A stretch of DNA of 64,000 bases, taken from NCBI RefSeq assembly GCF_019279795.1, contig NC_056745.1, positions 510,340,477 through 510,404,476 of the forward strand. Reading direction: 5' to 3'. The translations under genes and the position numbers were made by a program. Source of the stretch: Protopterus annectens. Lineage: Eukaryota; Chordata; Ceratodontiformes; Protopteridae. The notes beneath the pieces were generated by a model that had not been told where the DNA came from, searched no databases, and saw only the letters and a program-made list of their open reading frames with translations. Below, one piece after another: positions 11,051 through 21,500 of this stretch (position 1 is its first letter; each line of letters starts with the position of its first letter).

Positions 11051-12460
11051 ATAACCCATGCTCTCCTCGTCCAACCATTTCACAGACCTCCAGATCATCA
11101 CCCAAGAATCTTTCTCTTCCATAGAAGCCTGGCTAAATGACGCCCAGTTAATGCTAAACCCTAATAAAACTAAACTGTTACTTTTCTCATCTAAACTTCC
11201 ATTTGCTTATTTCAAAATCTTTTCTTACAACAAAATAGAAATTGAACAGGTGCAATATGCAAAACTTTTAGGAATTACTATTAAACTCTGTTTTGAACAC
11301 ACAACTATAGTAAAAAACCACTTCAAACTGGGCAAAGTGTACCGTCATAAACTTTACCTAGATAAACTAAGATAAAACTAACTTTAACACTTTACTTATC
11401 CCATCCTTCTTGTATGGAAGCCCCATTTTCACCAAATTCCATACATCCCTCAGTAATAAGCTGAAATTAAGCCACTACAAAATAGCAAAATTTGCCTCCA
11501 ACCTCACACACCACTCCAGTGCTATCTCAAACCTGACTTGGCTAAAATTTCCGCACCATATCTACTATAGGTCGCGTGGGTTTCCTCCGGGTGCTCCAGT
11601 TTCCTCCCACATCCCAAAGACATGCTGTAGGTGGATTGGACACGCTAAATTGGCCCTAGGTGTGAGTGTGTGCCTTCAGTGGAAGGTTGGGCACCGGGCT
11701 GGCAACCCAACACCATAAAACTCCACTGCCAATCATGAGCGGACAGGTGATCCGATGTGGCGACCCCTAACCGGGAAAAGCCGAAAGAAGAAGATCTACT
11801 ATACTCAATTAACATTTGCTCATAAGCTAGTTTTCTAACCTAATAGCTGTCTCACACTACACTGTCTTGCACACGTCACACCTACTTGAACCCACTGTTC
11901 CTCAGATAAAATCCTTCTAAATGTTGCTAGACCCAGTAAAAGAACAGGACAATGCCGATATTCATGCAGTATTGCCAGACTGGAATAACCTTCCTTCTTC
12001 AACTACCCAGCTTGACTCACTCAAGGCCTTTAAAACTGCGCTCAAAACCCACTTTTTAAACAATCCCAGTTGTACCTGTGAAATATAATGTGTAAGCCCC
12101 ATTAACTTCACACATCTATTATTTAACCCTCCCTGATATCTATTTCTCAACTAAATCTTTTATTTTTCTAAGCTATGAAATGTATCAGTTTTTACAATGC
12201 ATTCCTAACTAATCATGTGGATTAAAAGTATGCTGTACTAAAGTTTCACTACTACTGTTCTGATTGAATATATACACTGAGAATCTACATGCATCGCTGT
12301 AACATTATATTGCTTTTCTACTTATTCTTGTATAATTATTGTATAATACTTTAACTGTTGAGCTTTTCTCACCGGGCCTCCACTGAAAATGGGTTCCTGT
12401 CCCATGAACTTTCCCGGTTAACAAATGTCAATAAATAAATAATACATAAATAAAACAAAA
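11050..12460 (+). mobile_element. L2-like LINE, 5'-truncated, 3' tail intact
   Basis: The coding part (11,058-11,375 and on) gives WLNDAQLMLNPNKTKLL and KLLGITI, matching the well-preserved L2-like copy at 27.3-28.3 kb (LLLNPKKTKLL, KLLGITI). After the nested SINE the C-terminal block resumes (LDSLKAFKTALKTHFLN-like, about 12,010-12,060). The 3' end has the family block CCGGTTAACAAATGT followed by AATA repeats at about 12,415-12,450. The copy separates two parts of a gypsy integrase region, so it inserted after the gypsy. Confidence 0.8.
11570..11793 (+). mobile_element. SINE or short RTE-tailed element, 224 bp
   Basis: This unit is inserted in the L2-like LINE and flanked by the perfect 10-bp repeat ATCTACTATA (11560-11569 and 11794-11803). 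It contains the widespread motif GTTTCCTCCGGGTGCTCC and ends GCCGAAAGAAGAAG. That tail is common to RTE-type LINEs and their SINEs in fish and other vertebrates. No protein is encoded. The assignment to an RTE-mobilised element rests on remembered motif similarity. Confidence 0.8.
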
Positions 12461-12790
12461 AAAGAAAGCTTATGCAGAAATTTTATTAGGTAGGTACTGC
12501 AAAGGATATCAACGGTTACTGCAAGACGTGAGCAGTGCCAAAGGATTAGCAGGGGCAGGAGATAAAGCTAAAGCTGTTTTGATGTCTTATTCCATTACTG
12601 AAGAACCATTTCAGCCATAGCTGTGGACATTTTGGAGCCTGTTTATATTCCAAACTCCACAGGGAAGTACTGCTAGATTAACTCTGAAGGTGGAAAACTT
12701 TCTGTTAGAAATGTTCAGCAGGGTAGAGTTTCCAAAGCAATACTTGCAAAGCAGACCTCCCAGCCATACCGAATAACTAGGTTTTTACCG
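12455..12790 (+). pseudogene. Ty3/gypsy integrase fragment (copy 1, right)
   Basis: Broken + frames give KAYAEILL, then KDINGYCKT-type zinc-finger cysteine wording at about 12,505-12,530. ITEEPFQ follows at about 12,594 and the core block FSRVEFPKQYL at about 12,715-12,750. This is the N-terminal zinc domain and first part of the catalytic core of a Ty3/gypsy integrase. It ends where the DQG-type motif would be, and the sequence to the right is unrelated. A second copy of the same integrase region begins at about 17.45 kb. Confidence 0.65.
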
Positions 12791-12801
12791 AGTTTTGGGG
12801 G

Positions 12802-12850
12802 TCCAAATGAAGGGGTGTCACGATTCCCGAGTGGCACCCCTTCATTTCCA
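12802..12850. repeat. Imperfect hairpin, 19-bp arms
   Basis: The arms (12802-12820 and 12832-12850) pair at 16 of 19 positions around an 11-base loop. The core is AAATGAAGGGGTG and its complement. It lies just right of the broken gypsy integrase and may be the fused end of an unidentified DNA transposon. Confidence 0.6.
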
Positions 12851-12974
12851 TTTTTTTTCCCTTCTTCAATTTTCGTGCTGTCGGCACTGACGTTATCACA
12901 TGTGCAATGATGTCAGTACTGGCAGGGCTACCAGCCAGTTGGAATTGAGCTGAAGGAGCTCACATCCTGCAGAC

Positions 12975-13200
12975 ATCATTTCCGGCTGGCTGCAAATGTG
13001 AGTGAGAACAGAGCTTTATGGATTATATGCGAGAGGAGCTTTATGGAATCTTTATGGAATCTGCATGAAGAACATGTTTATGCAAACGGGAAAAGCACTA
13101 AATTCCGACTGGCCACAAATGCAATGCAAGCGGGAACAGGAACTGCAACAGCTGTAATATGTGAGCGGAGCTTTATGGAACTGAATTGGCTTCTATTTGA
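12975..13200. repeat. Diverged tandem duplication (about 120-bp unit)
   Basis: Two similar stretches (from about 12,978 and about 13,098) share TTCCGRCTGGC, a short AAATG block and GAGCTTTATGGAA. They appear to be a degraded tandem pair. No coding function is evident. Confidence 0.45.
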
Positions 13201-13215
13201 AGTAAGGTAACTGGC

Positions 13216-13216
<1 letters not shown>

Positions 13217-13271
<55 letters not shown>
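13217..13271. repeat. (TG)n microsatellite
   Basis: About 27 uninterrupted TG units. Confidence 0.98.
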
Positions 13272-13276
<5 letters not shown>

Positions 13277-13487
13277 GAGCCTGAAGTCCCTAGCCACCAC
13301 CACATGTGAGCTTTGCCTAGGTTTTTTGTGTTGAGCTATAGTGAGAACTGAATTTGTATTCCCCCATTATTGGCTTTGTTTGTCCAGGTTTTTTGTGCTA
13401 AGAGGTTGAGAGCTATGGTGAGAAGTGAGAAATTAATTCACTAAATGATAGCCAGTAAGTTTCAGTCTTCCAATTTTTCAGGAAGCT

Positions 13488-13555
13488 GCTGATTTAGCAT
13501 AGTGGTATGTTGCTCTGACTGTAGTGCATAAGGTCCTGGGTTCAAGACTTACTAG
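13488..13555 (+). repeat. tRNA-like promoter segment (possible SINE head)
   Basis: TAGCATAGTGG (13495-13505) fits the pol III A box. GGTTCAAGACT (13539-13549) fits the B box, with normal tRNA-type spacing. The acceptor and T stems do not close, so this is not a functional tRNA gene. It probably begins a tRNA-derived SINE, whose body cannot be separated from repeat X downstream. Confidence 0.4.
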
Positions 13556-13689
13556 TGAAATGCATGGTGGTAACTCAACATTTTATTCTATCAACTTTAC
13601 AAAATTATACAAGCAATGTTTAAAATGTGTTCCTGGGTTTTGCCCCCCCCCCCCCAAAAAAAATGAAATTGAAAATGTGCGAGAAGCTG

Positions 13690-13972
13690 TGCAAGATGCC
13701 TATGGCTTACACTGCTATCATTCTATTTATAGTGTGGGTGTGGAAGTAGACTTTTATAATGGAATTGTTCTGATTTGGGCAGTTTTGGCATTACTGGTTC
13801 ATGCATTTTGTTTCATTGCCTACAGTATAGTCTACTGGAAAAATGTTTAAACAATAAATTTAAAATGCACTCTGTTTAACAAGTGTGCTGTATTATACAA
13901 ATAATAGAATTTAATAAAGTCAGGAAGGTGCATCAAAGAAAAGAACACATGTATGTATGTTTTGTGTGCAAG
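13690..13972 (+). repeat. Repeat X copy 1, left part
   Basis: This segment matches the reverse complement of about 14,665-14,960. Shared blocks include GGTTCATRCATTTTGTTTCATTG and the stretch around AATTTAATAMAGTCAGGAAG. It is cut at 13,972 by the hAT-type element and resumes at 17,115. An open frame here (13,524-13,850, hydrophobic C terminus) is not conserved in the second copy, so X is treated as non-coding. Confidence 0.75.
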
Positions 13973-14389
13973 CAGGGCCGGCCTTAGCTGAAATGGCACC
14001 CTAGGTGAAGTAGTGCTCCGACACCCCCTTATGCCCCACCCACAACATACTCACAAAGCAACCCTATTTGAGCTGCACCCACAGGTAGGAAACTCCCCAA
14101 GAAAGCCACTCCAGTAATTTCCTTAAATCATTTAAATGCATAAGAAGAAAAAATACCTTGTAATGTAGTTAAACTGCAACTACCTTTGTGTACTTATTTC
14201 CTACTTTAAATAACAGAACTGGATCATAGTCAAATAGGGCCCTAGCAGGGTAATAGATTGCCCTCCCCAAGTAACCCCTGTTGCAGCAACCTCTACCCTC
14301 CAGCAGCAGCCTCCTCCCCAGCCATTCCAGTGTTCCATTACTTGGCTATTTCTCACCAGTTACCATGCACACTGTTCAAATCTATCGGT

Positions 14390-14960
14390 GTGCGTACTGT
14401 TTTCTTATTTACTTCCACAGTGTGTATAGATGTACTGAAATAAAATAACACAAACACAGGTAGCCATTTGCTAAACAAACAATACTGTCCCGCAATGAAT
14501 ACAGATTTAGCATGAGCAGTAATCTTCTCTGCCCTTGAAACTCATACTCATTGAAATGGCAAAGCTCACATTCATTAAAATAGCATGAAAACCCAGATTC
14601 AAATGCATCTGGCTAGTGGAGGATTAAGTTTACCTTTGGGCTGTTTTCATAACAGGCTGCTTGCACACATTTTTAGGACCATGCATACACGTATTTGTTT
14701 TTTGATTCATCTTCCTGACTGTATTAAATTATATTCCTTGTATAATATAGCACCACTTGTTAGAATAGGTTTTAAATTTGTAGTTTTAAACATTCTTTTA
14801 ATAAGCAATGAAACAAAATGTATGAACCAATTAAATACCCATTTCAGAAAATTTCAACCATAAAAGGCCACTCAAATCTTCTGTAATTACAATCCACCAA
14901 TATCACTTGATACACACAATCTCTGCAGAAGTAAAACCAGCTGAATAATTCTACATTAAA
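14390..14960 (-). repeat. Repeat X copy 2, inverted, inside the hAT element
   Basis: Its reverse complement runs continuously through what is split in copy 1. It matches the left part (13.7-13.97 kb), then TGTGTGCAAG, then the right part (17,115-17,410), including CAGCCCAAAGGT, CCAGATGCATTT and AGTTTCAAGGGCAGA. It therefore shows the uninterrupted target site of the hAT. The copies differ by many substitutions, so X is old. Confidence 0.8.
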
Positions 14961-16933
14961 GAAATCTGTAACTAATGAAGAGGTTGCTATTGACAAACAA
15001 CTTTACATTTTAATGTTTTACGTATAAATTCAGTTCCTGCTGCCCTTTTGCATCAGTTTGTCTGCTGTTGCTGCCATCACTATATCCTTTTTTCTACCCA
15101 CACCACCCTCATGCTACCATCTCTGTTTCTTATAAAAAGCCATCTGTCCTACAAGAAAATACATCTCCTCCCCTACTGCATATCACTCTTTCCTTCTCAT
15201 TGTCCTTCTGTATGTTCCTCTGCTTAGTCTTTCCTGCTTTCTACAGTCCTAGTCCCCCATTTCCTTCCCATTTTTAATGCAATCATAGCACAGAGTTTGC
15301 TGTTTAGACATTGTTTGGTGTCTGAGCTGTGTCTGGAGTGGTATGACAATGTATGTATGGAACTGCATCATTGTGAATGTGCTATTTCTGTACTAGCTTT
15401 TATTGGTTTCACAGACATGTAACAAAATATCAGAATAAGATAAGTTGCTTTGGTTGTCCTCTCTAGGATCAGGGGTTGCCCAGCAACTGCTGGGTTAGCT
15501 GGTGCCTAAAACCAGCCATGTGGTCTCCAATTGTTTTAAACATTCTTTTTTTCCTTCCTTACAAATCAGCTTCATCACCCACTCACAAACCTTACTTTTC
15601 TCAAAACCTTACTTTTGCCATTCATTTGTAACCCTTATAGGTACAACTTTTTGAAATGTACTCATTTCTTTATAAAATTCATAATCGAGGCCATCTTATA
15701 CCAGGTGACAAACTGCAATTCACCTACTTAATATCTTCCATCACTTCTACTGTACTATCCCTCATTAAATATTCATTCTCTGTTTCTATAAATGTTCACA
15801 TCCCCATTACTTTTTTACAACTCAGTTATTACTATTTATATCTTTCTTTAATATACTTAATCAAGTATATTGCATTTCTTTGAAACTTACGTGGTCAAAA
15901 CCATAAGAGCAACAATTTAAAATGTTCAAAATCAGCTCTGGAAAACAAACAGCATTACACTAAGATCATGGTACAGTGGGACTTGGGGATTGTGCCTTTT
16001 CTCCAACGTAGTGCTATCTCAGACTTAGTACATATAATTAGCAGAGAATGTCGGGGGTGCAGGGAGGGCCTGGTCCCCTACAAAAACATTCACTGTTTTC
16101 TGTAGTTTTACAACATTTTAAAATGTCTATCGCATGGTCCTGAGCATATGAATTTCAAAAATGTAAAGGCTTGACAAAGTGAAATAGACCCTTTTAATGA
16201 ACTCTTTCTATTATTTTTGTTCTAAAATTGCTGCTTCTTTTCATTTATAATAATTTCAATTATCAAATATTCCTTTTTAGACATTTTTCCAATTAAAGGA
16301 CTAAGTTATTGCTTTCTACCTTGTACAAAATGTAAAATGTTGAGTAAGCAAAATACCAACGTTCATCATACCGAGACCACAACGTCGCAAACTCACTACA
16401 CAAACTTTATTACACCGACTCACACAAAGTTGAATAAGTAAGCCCAAAACACTGACAAAACAATGAAAATCGTATAGCAGACGTCACACCATAGCTAGTG
16501 TCACCTGTGCTGTGCTCGCAAGTAAACTGCAAAACCTTGAAAATGAAACAACACCGTGGAAACAATCTGCACTGTGTTGATACTCGAACTTCCAAAACCT
16601 ATTAAAGTAGCCAGTCTGTGCAATAACAATCCCACATGTGAAACAGTAAAAACACAAAGAAAACAAGACTTCCCAAACATTAGTACCAACATTCTATATT
16701 GTAATCCCATTATCCCATAATACCTTTTTGCTGCTGTACAAAGATGACAGACCTAAAGCCTGTTGAATCTGAATGGCCACACGTGCACGCATGACCTTAA
16801 CCCCTCTCTTCACTGAACTAACTTAAGTTCCGCGCATGCCAACAGATTTTTTTTTACATATTGAAGCCAGCCTCCTGGCCAACCTGAAACTAAAAGAGTG
16901 GGAGGGGGCTTCCCCCTTCCCTTCGCCCTATGG

Positions 16934-17007
16934 TTTTGTTATTTTGTGATCTTCTCGACGCCCTTCACTCAGAGACAGGGCGCAGAGAAGATTGCAAAAT
17001 AACAAAA
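16934..17007. repeat. Long hairpin near the right end of the hAT element
   Basis: Two arms of about 31 bases, TTTTGTTATTTTG… and its complement, pair with about four mismatches around a loop of about 12 bases. The hairpin lies about 107 bp from the element end. Subterminal palindromes can bind transposase, but no such role can be shown here. Confidence 0.8.
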
Positions 17008-17114
17008 GTACAGTAATTAAAATAAATACATAAAATTCCACCCTTTACGAGGCCGGCTGTACGGCGCCCTAGGCAGTCACCTAGTTCGTCTATGCCTAGG
17101 ACTGGCCAGCCTTG

Positions 17115-17420
17115 TGTGCAAGGGGGCCAATGATTTGAAAACAGCCCAAAGGTGATCTTTATCCACCATTGGCCAGATGCATTTTCTTTGGATGTGGGTG
17201 TGGGTTTCAATGCTGTTTCAGTGAATGTAAGTTTCAAGGGCAGACAAGTTTTAATGCCAAGTCTATTTTCATTTTGAGACAGTATTGCTTTTACCAGATG
17301 TCTATTAGTGTTTTTGCATTGTTGTGCTGTAAAAATAAGATCCAAATAATAATTTTAGAAGTAAAGCAGTATGCACACATTAGTTTTTATGGTAAATGGG
17401 GTGAAATAGCCAGGTAATGG
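17115..17420 (+). repeat. Repeat X copy 1, right part
   Basis: Continues X after the hAT element. Every block aligns with the inverted copy at 14,390-14,672 as described there. The right edge, near 17,420, adjoins gypsy integrase sequence. Confidence 0.75.
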
Positions 17421-17454
17421 GACATCAGGGTGGCTGCAGGGGGACTCTGGTGCC

Positions 17455-18070
17455 TTATTTTGGTTGCCTGTTCTTCAGTTTGCATTTGGAAGTTGGTATC
17501 CCACAATTCCATTGGAGTTATGTAATTGTGTATGCAAATCAGATGTTAATCAGCATACAGATTTGTACCCATTTTTCATGGGCCTTGTGCAGATTTTTGA
17601 TGTTTCTAGGTTGAGAGGTATACTTCAGGTAAAAGTATTAATTTTATGTCAGTCCTGCTGGCTTGTTTGAAGAAACATTGTGGAGTAAAGCAGTTAAAAG
17701 TCTGTCCCCGACCAGCTACAGAGCACTGGTCAGGTGGAGACCTTAAATTTTACACTGAAAATATGTTGAAAGCATTTACAGACCACTTCAAGCAAGAGTG
17801 GGACTATTACCCAGACATCTCCTCTTTGCATAGACAGAGGTGCCCCAGGAATACACAGGATTTTCAGCCCTTTAGTTGCTGTATGGTCACATGTTGAGGG
17901 GGCTCCTAGATTTATTTCATTATGATTGGAAGGGTAACTGTCTTTGTGCTATGAAGAATCTCTTGGGAATATGTTTTAAACTTTTGGATCAGGTTCAGGG
18001 AGCTAATGAAGATGACACAAAGGCAGCTAGAATAAGTGCAATAGTAGCAAATGGTCTGATATGACTGTAA
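17455..18070 (+). pseudogene. Ty3/gypsy integrase (copy 2)
   Basis: Broken + frames give LPVLQFAF, YVIVYANQM and FMSVLLACLKKHCGVKQLK (about 17,645-17,700). These are followed by YTENMLKAFTDHFKQEWDYY and LLYGHMLRGLLDLFHYDWKGN-like blocks (17,755-17,940). This is the catalytic core and C-terminal part of a Ty3/gypsy integrase. The usual TGL-VERFN wording after the P-HP block is decayed. The frame opens again to 18,064. Reverse transcriptase follows downstream at about 18.4 kb, so the integrase lies 5' of RT. Confidence 0.8.
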
Positions 18071-18219
18071 TCTGTGGCTAGAAAGTATTCTGTTGGCAGG
18101 AAGTGATGGTGCATATTCCTGTTAGCCACAGTTAACTGCAGGTAGCATAGGAGGGTCCTTTCCGCATTGTGAGAAAGGCAAGTCATGTGAACTACAAGGT
18201 AAAGTTGCTTGGCAGAAGC

Positions 18220-19350
18220 AGAAACTTCACCATGTTAACATGGTGAAACCCTGATATGACATAGAGCTATTGTTACGGAGTATCTGCAGCGGGTTGCAGG
18301 AGGCATCTGAGGAGGGATCTTGTACTAGATCATCTCAGGGAGACTTAGACTGACACCTCAGTGTACAAGGCAGCACTTTCACAGAGCTATCTCCTACCCA
18401 TTTTCAGGAACTGTGGACAGTACTATAGGAATATGGAGGCATGTTTACTGGTAAGGCAGGGTATACCCAGCTGGTGGAGCACCATGTGAACCCAGGGTGC
18501 CAGAGGCCCACTGACATGCCTCAGTAGGCTGCCAGTGGGACTTAAACCCTCTAAGAGAAACTGAAGGAGATGTTGGTTAATCCAGCAGTCTCCGAGCATC
18601 ACCAGTGATGCTGGTGCTAAAGAAAGATGCCAGCACCCTGTTTTATGCAGACTACTGGAAACTGAGCAGTCATACAGATTATAAGATGCTTACTTCATAC
18701 CTAGGAGAAATAAAGGCTTAGAGCAGTTTGGTGGGCTACATATGCAACTACTGTTGATCTGGCCTAGAATTACTGGTGGGTTCTCTTGGCACTTAGTGAG
18801 GGAAGGGGCAACTTTTTGTGAGCCCTTTTGACTTATGTGAGTTTGCCAAGATGTCCTTCGGGATGAAGAATTCTCTAGGATCCTACCAGAGAATGCTAGA
18901 TCACATTCTTGCAGGAGCTGGGGACTATGCTTCTGCTTATCTGGATGGTGTTGCACTTGACGGCTGGTCTTTGCAAGTACATATGCAAGCTAAAAAAAAA
19001 AAAAAAAAAAAAAGGCAGGGTGAATCATCAAGTCCAAAACTTGTCAGGTAACAAAGGCAGAAGTATCTTGATTGGGCCACATAGGGGGCGGTGATGAGAT
19101 TCAGCCAGAGTTGGTGAAGGTTGAGATATTCAGGCAGGTCCTAACCCTATTACTAAGTATGCAAACTCAATAAACTTATAAAAGGAACTGGGTAGTGTGC
19201 CAGAAAATTGCACCCACCTCTCATTTTTTGAGTGTCTCAAGAAAACCTGCTTAGGTCTATAAGGGGTGGGAGGAGTTGTGAGGTTTATGCTCTTATTTTC
19301 TGAATCAGAAGGTGACAGAAATGTGAGCTGCACTGGAATATGATGAAACA
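18220..19350 (+). pseudogene. Ty3/gypsy reverse transcriptase (copy 2)
   Basis: After a HHVNMVKP-like linker (about 18,220), the frames give YGGMFTGKAGYTQLVEHHVNPG (18,430-18,500 in pieces), then KDAS…DYWKLSSHTDYKML (18,624-18,690). CEFAKMSFGMKNSLGSYQRML and AYLDGVAL follow (18,838-18,960). This is a Ty3/gypsy RT with the catalytic YLDD changed to YLDG. A 22-base A run (18,992-19,013) interrupts the next block. Faint matches to the region after the RT palm run to about 19,350. Several stops mark it as dead. Confidence 0.8.
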
Positions 19351-21500
19351 TGCAGCTGATGGACTAAAAATTATAATTTACTCCGCATTATCTATATTTT
19401 CTGTGTCATAGAAGTACATAAGAATGTGTGATCTTTTCCTATGAATGTAAAAAGAAAAACAAAAAATAAAGATGATGAAAAAATTGTAGTTAGTGTAACA
19501 TCCTGTCTTTTGATGGTAACCACAGAAATTCTGTATAGGATTTGAAAATATAATTGACCTGCCTTATAATTACAGGATCAGATACTTTTCATGGTCCAGG
19601 TCAGGAAGCTATGGTGATTAAAAATGCAATCAGAAGATCCTTAAAGAGAGACCAGCTCACCATAAGCATGTAAACAGGCTTGTTAGTATGCAGATGTGAA
19701 AACCCCCTTCTGTTTGAGAAAAAAGGTATAAACCAAAACAGTTAAGAAATAAACAATATCTGAGAAGTAATGCACCCTGGAGTATGTCACTTGTGAATTG
19801 CTTTAGCAATATTGTCTGTCTGCCTGGAAATTCAAATAGATTAGTTAGAGCCTAGTAATTATTTTATTAAAGAATAATCACATTTTGGAAATGTATTGAA
19901 CCAATAGGAGTAAATGATTTCTTACAAGAAAGAAAAAATATGTTAAAATCTATTCTTCAAGTTTATATTGGAAGTCTTGACATGGAAATACACTCCTAGA
20001 AGTTTTATCACACCTTTTAAAGTATCAACGTTTAGAAAATCAGATCATTTAAAATGTTGGAGATATACTAAATAATTAAAGCTGACTGGATACATATTTT
20101 TTATGGAATGTGAAAAGGTAAATAAATGTTAGAGATTTTTTTAGGGAAGCTGAACAGATTAATGTGATCTTACAATAGCAACAATTCTAGTTTAATGCTA
20201 TATTTCCATCTGTAATAATTAGTAATCAGTAAAGTATGTTTTGGGGTTTTTCAGTTGCTAGTATAGCTATTGCTAAAAAGTGGAAATCTGATACAATCCA
20301 TTTTGTTAAAGGATTTTTTAGAGTTAGCCACTATTTTATGCAACAATGAAAAAGAAACAAACCAAGATATGTTAATGCCATTAAAGCCATGTCGTCGGGA
20401 CAAATTAAAGAAGTTGTTTGCGAACTATAATGAAAACCAACACTGAAGATATAATTTCTTATATTGGAACATATCTGTTTGATAAGAATGTAAATGTATT
20501 CATTTTTATCTATGCATATATTTTAAATATGTGAAAATTAATAGAAATATTTAAACTTATAAAGAATAGTCCAAATTTTTGAAGATAAGTATTTTTCTTC
20601 TGTACAAACCATTTGTTCAAATTAAATTCTTTCTAGCAGTTTTATCTGTCAGCATATTTAACAATTTATTGTATTGCTCAACTCATTCTTTTCTAAGTAA
20701 AGTATTTTATTTATTTAGCATTAATAATCTTGTATCTGATTATCTGTTTATGTATTTAATAATTTCTAAGCATGTTCTTAGTGAAGGGTGGCACCCACCT
20801 CTAAATGATCAGACCACCCTGTTACACAGTTGAACACAATTGTTTGTGTTTAAAATTATGACTTTTTATTAAGAGTAAAATAGTAACTGGGGATGTCTCC
20901 AACCTGATAATCTTGGGTGATGACTGTTTACCACCATGAGCCAGGGCAAGGCTGTTGTATTTACGAATATTACCAGCTTTTCTGTGGAAATGAATGTGCA
21001 TATATGGCTGAATGTACAATTTTATTTCAAGGATAGTTACTGTAGAGAAGGTGGTGCGAAAGGGTCATCAGAGTGAGGCTAAAGACTCTACTCAATGGGA
21101 TGTTCAGTGGGAAGCCTTTTCATGGGTTCAGTGGTGTAAGCCCATACAGAAGGACAGCATTGCATATTTTTGCATGTTCTTGAGGCCAGGCTGCAATTTG
21201 AAATTTCTTTAATGATTCTTATTTGTATATTTTGTTTATACTTGCATCTGCTTGGCTCTGGTGGTATGACGCAAGAGACCATACCCTGGTGGCCTTTCAG
21301 ACTGATTGGCAGGTACATCCATCTGAGAAGTGTAATTGCTTGACAGTACTGAGATGTAACTCTCCTCTGACAGTCATGCTCTTCATACAGTAGTTTACAA
21401 GTTACTCATCTGTAGCAAACCATATTGTAAATCCTTGGTTTCTGGATAATCTGTTATGCATAGAGTTTCTTTAGTTCCTGTTATTGTATAGTCTATTATT
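19351..21500. other. Unassigned AT-rich sequence
   Basis: No protein family, terminal repeat or tandem repeat was identified over about 2.1 kb. Open frames are short and unrelated on the two strands. It may hold remnants too diverged to read. Confidence 0.4.

Larger units (their letters stand above)
13973..17114. mobile_element. hAT-type DNA transposon, non-autonomous, 3.14 kb
   Basis: The element is flanked by the perfect 8-bp repeat TGTGCAAG (13965-13972 and 17115-17122). It has imperfect terminal inverted repeats: CAGGGCCGGCCTTAG at the left, CAAGGCTGGCCAGTCCTAG as the complement of the right end. Both ends also carry a GGCRCCCTAGG block further in. An 8-bp duplication and a CAGGG start are typical of hAT elements. 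No transposase frame is present. It contains an inverted copy of repeat X, the same repeat it interrupts, and a strong hairpin near its right end. Confidence 0.8.

Noticed and set aside
13524..13850. 108-codon + frame with a hydrophobic C-terminal segment
   Set aside because: It lies in repeat X; the other X copy does not keep the frame and a poly-C run crosses it.
18992..19013. A22 run as a retroposon poly(A) tail
   Set aside because: It lies inside gypsy RT sequence with no retroposon body upstream; more likely slippage expansion.
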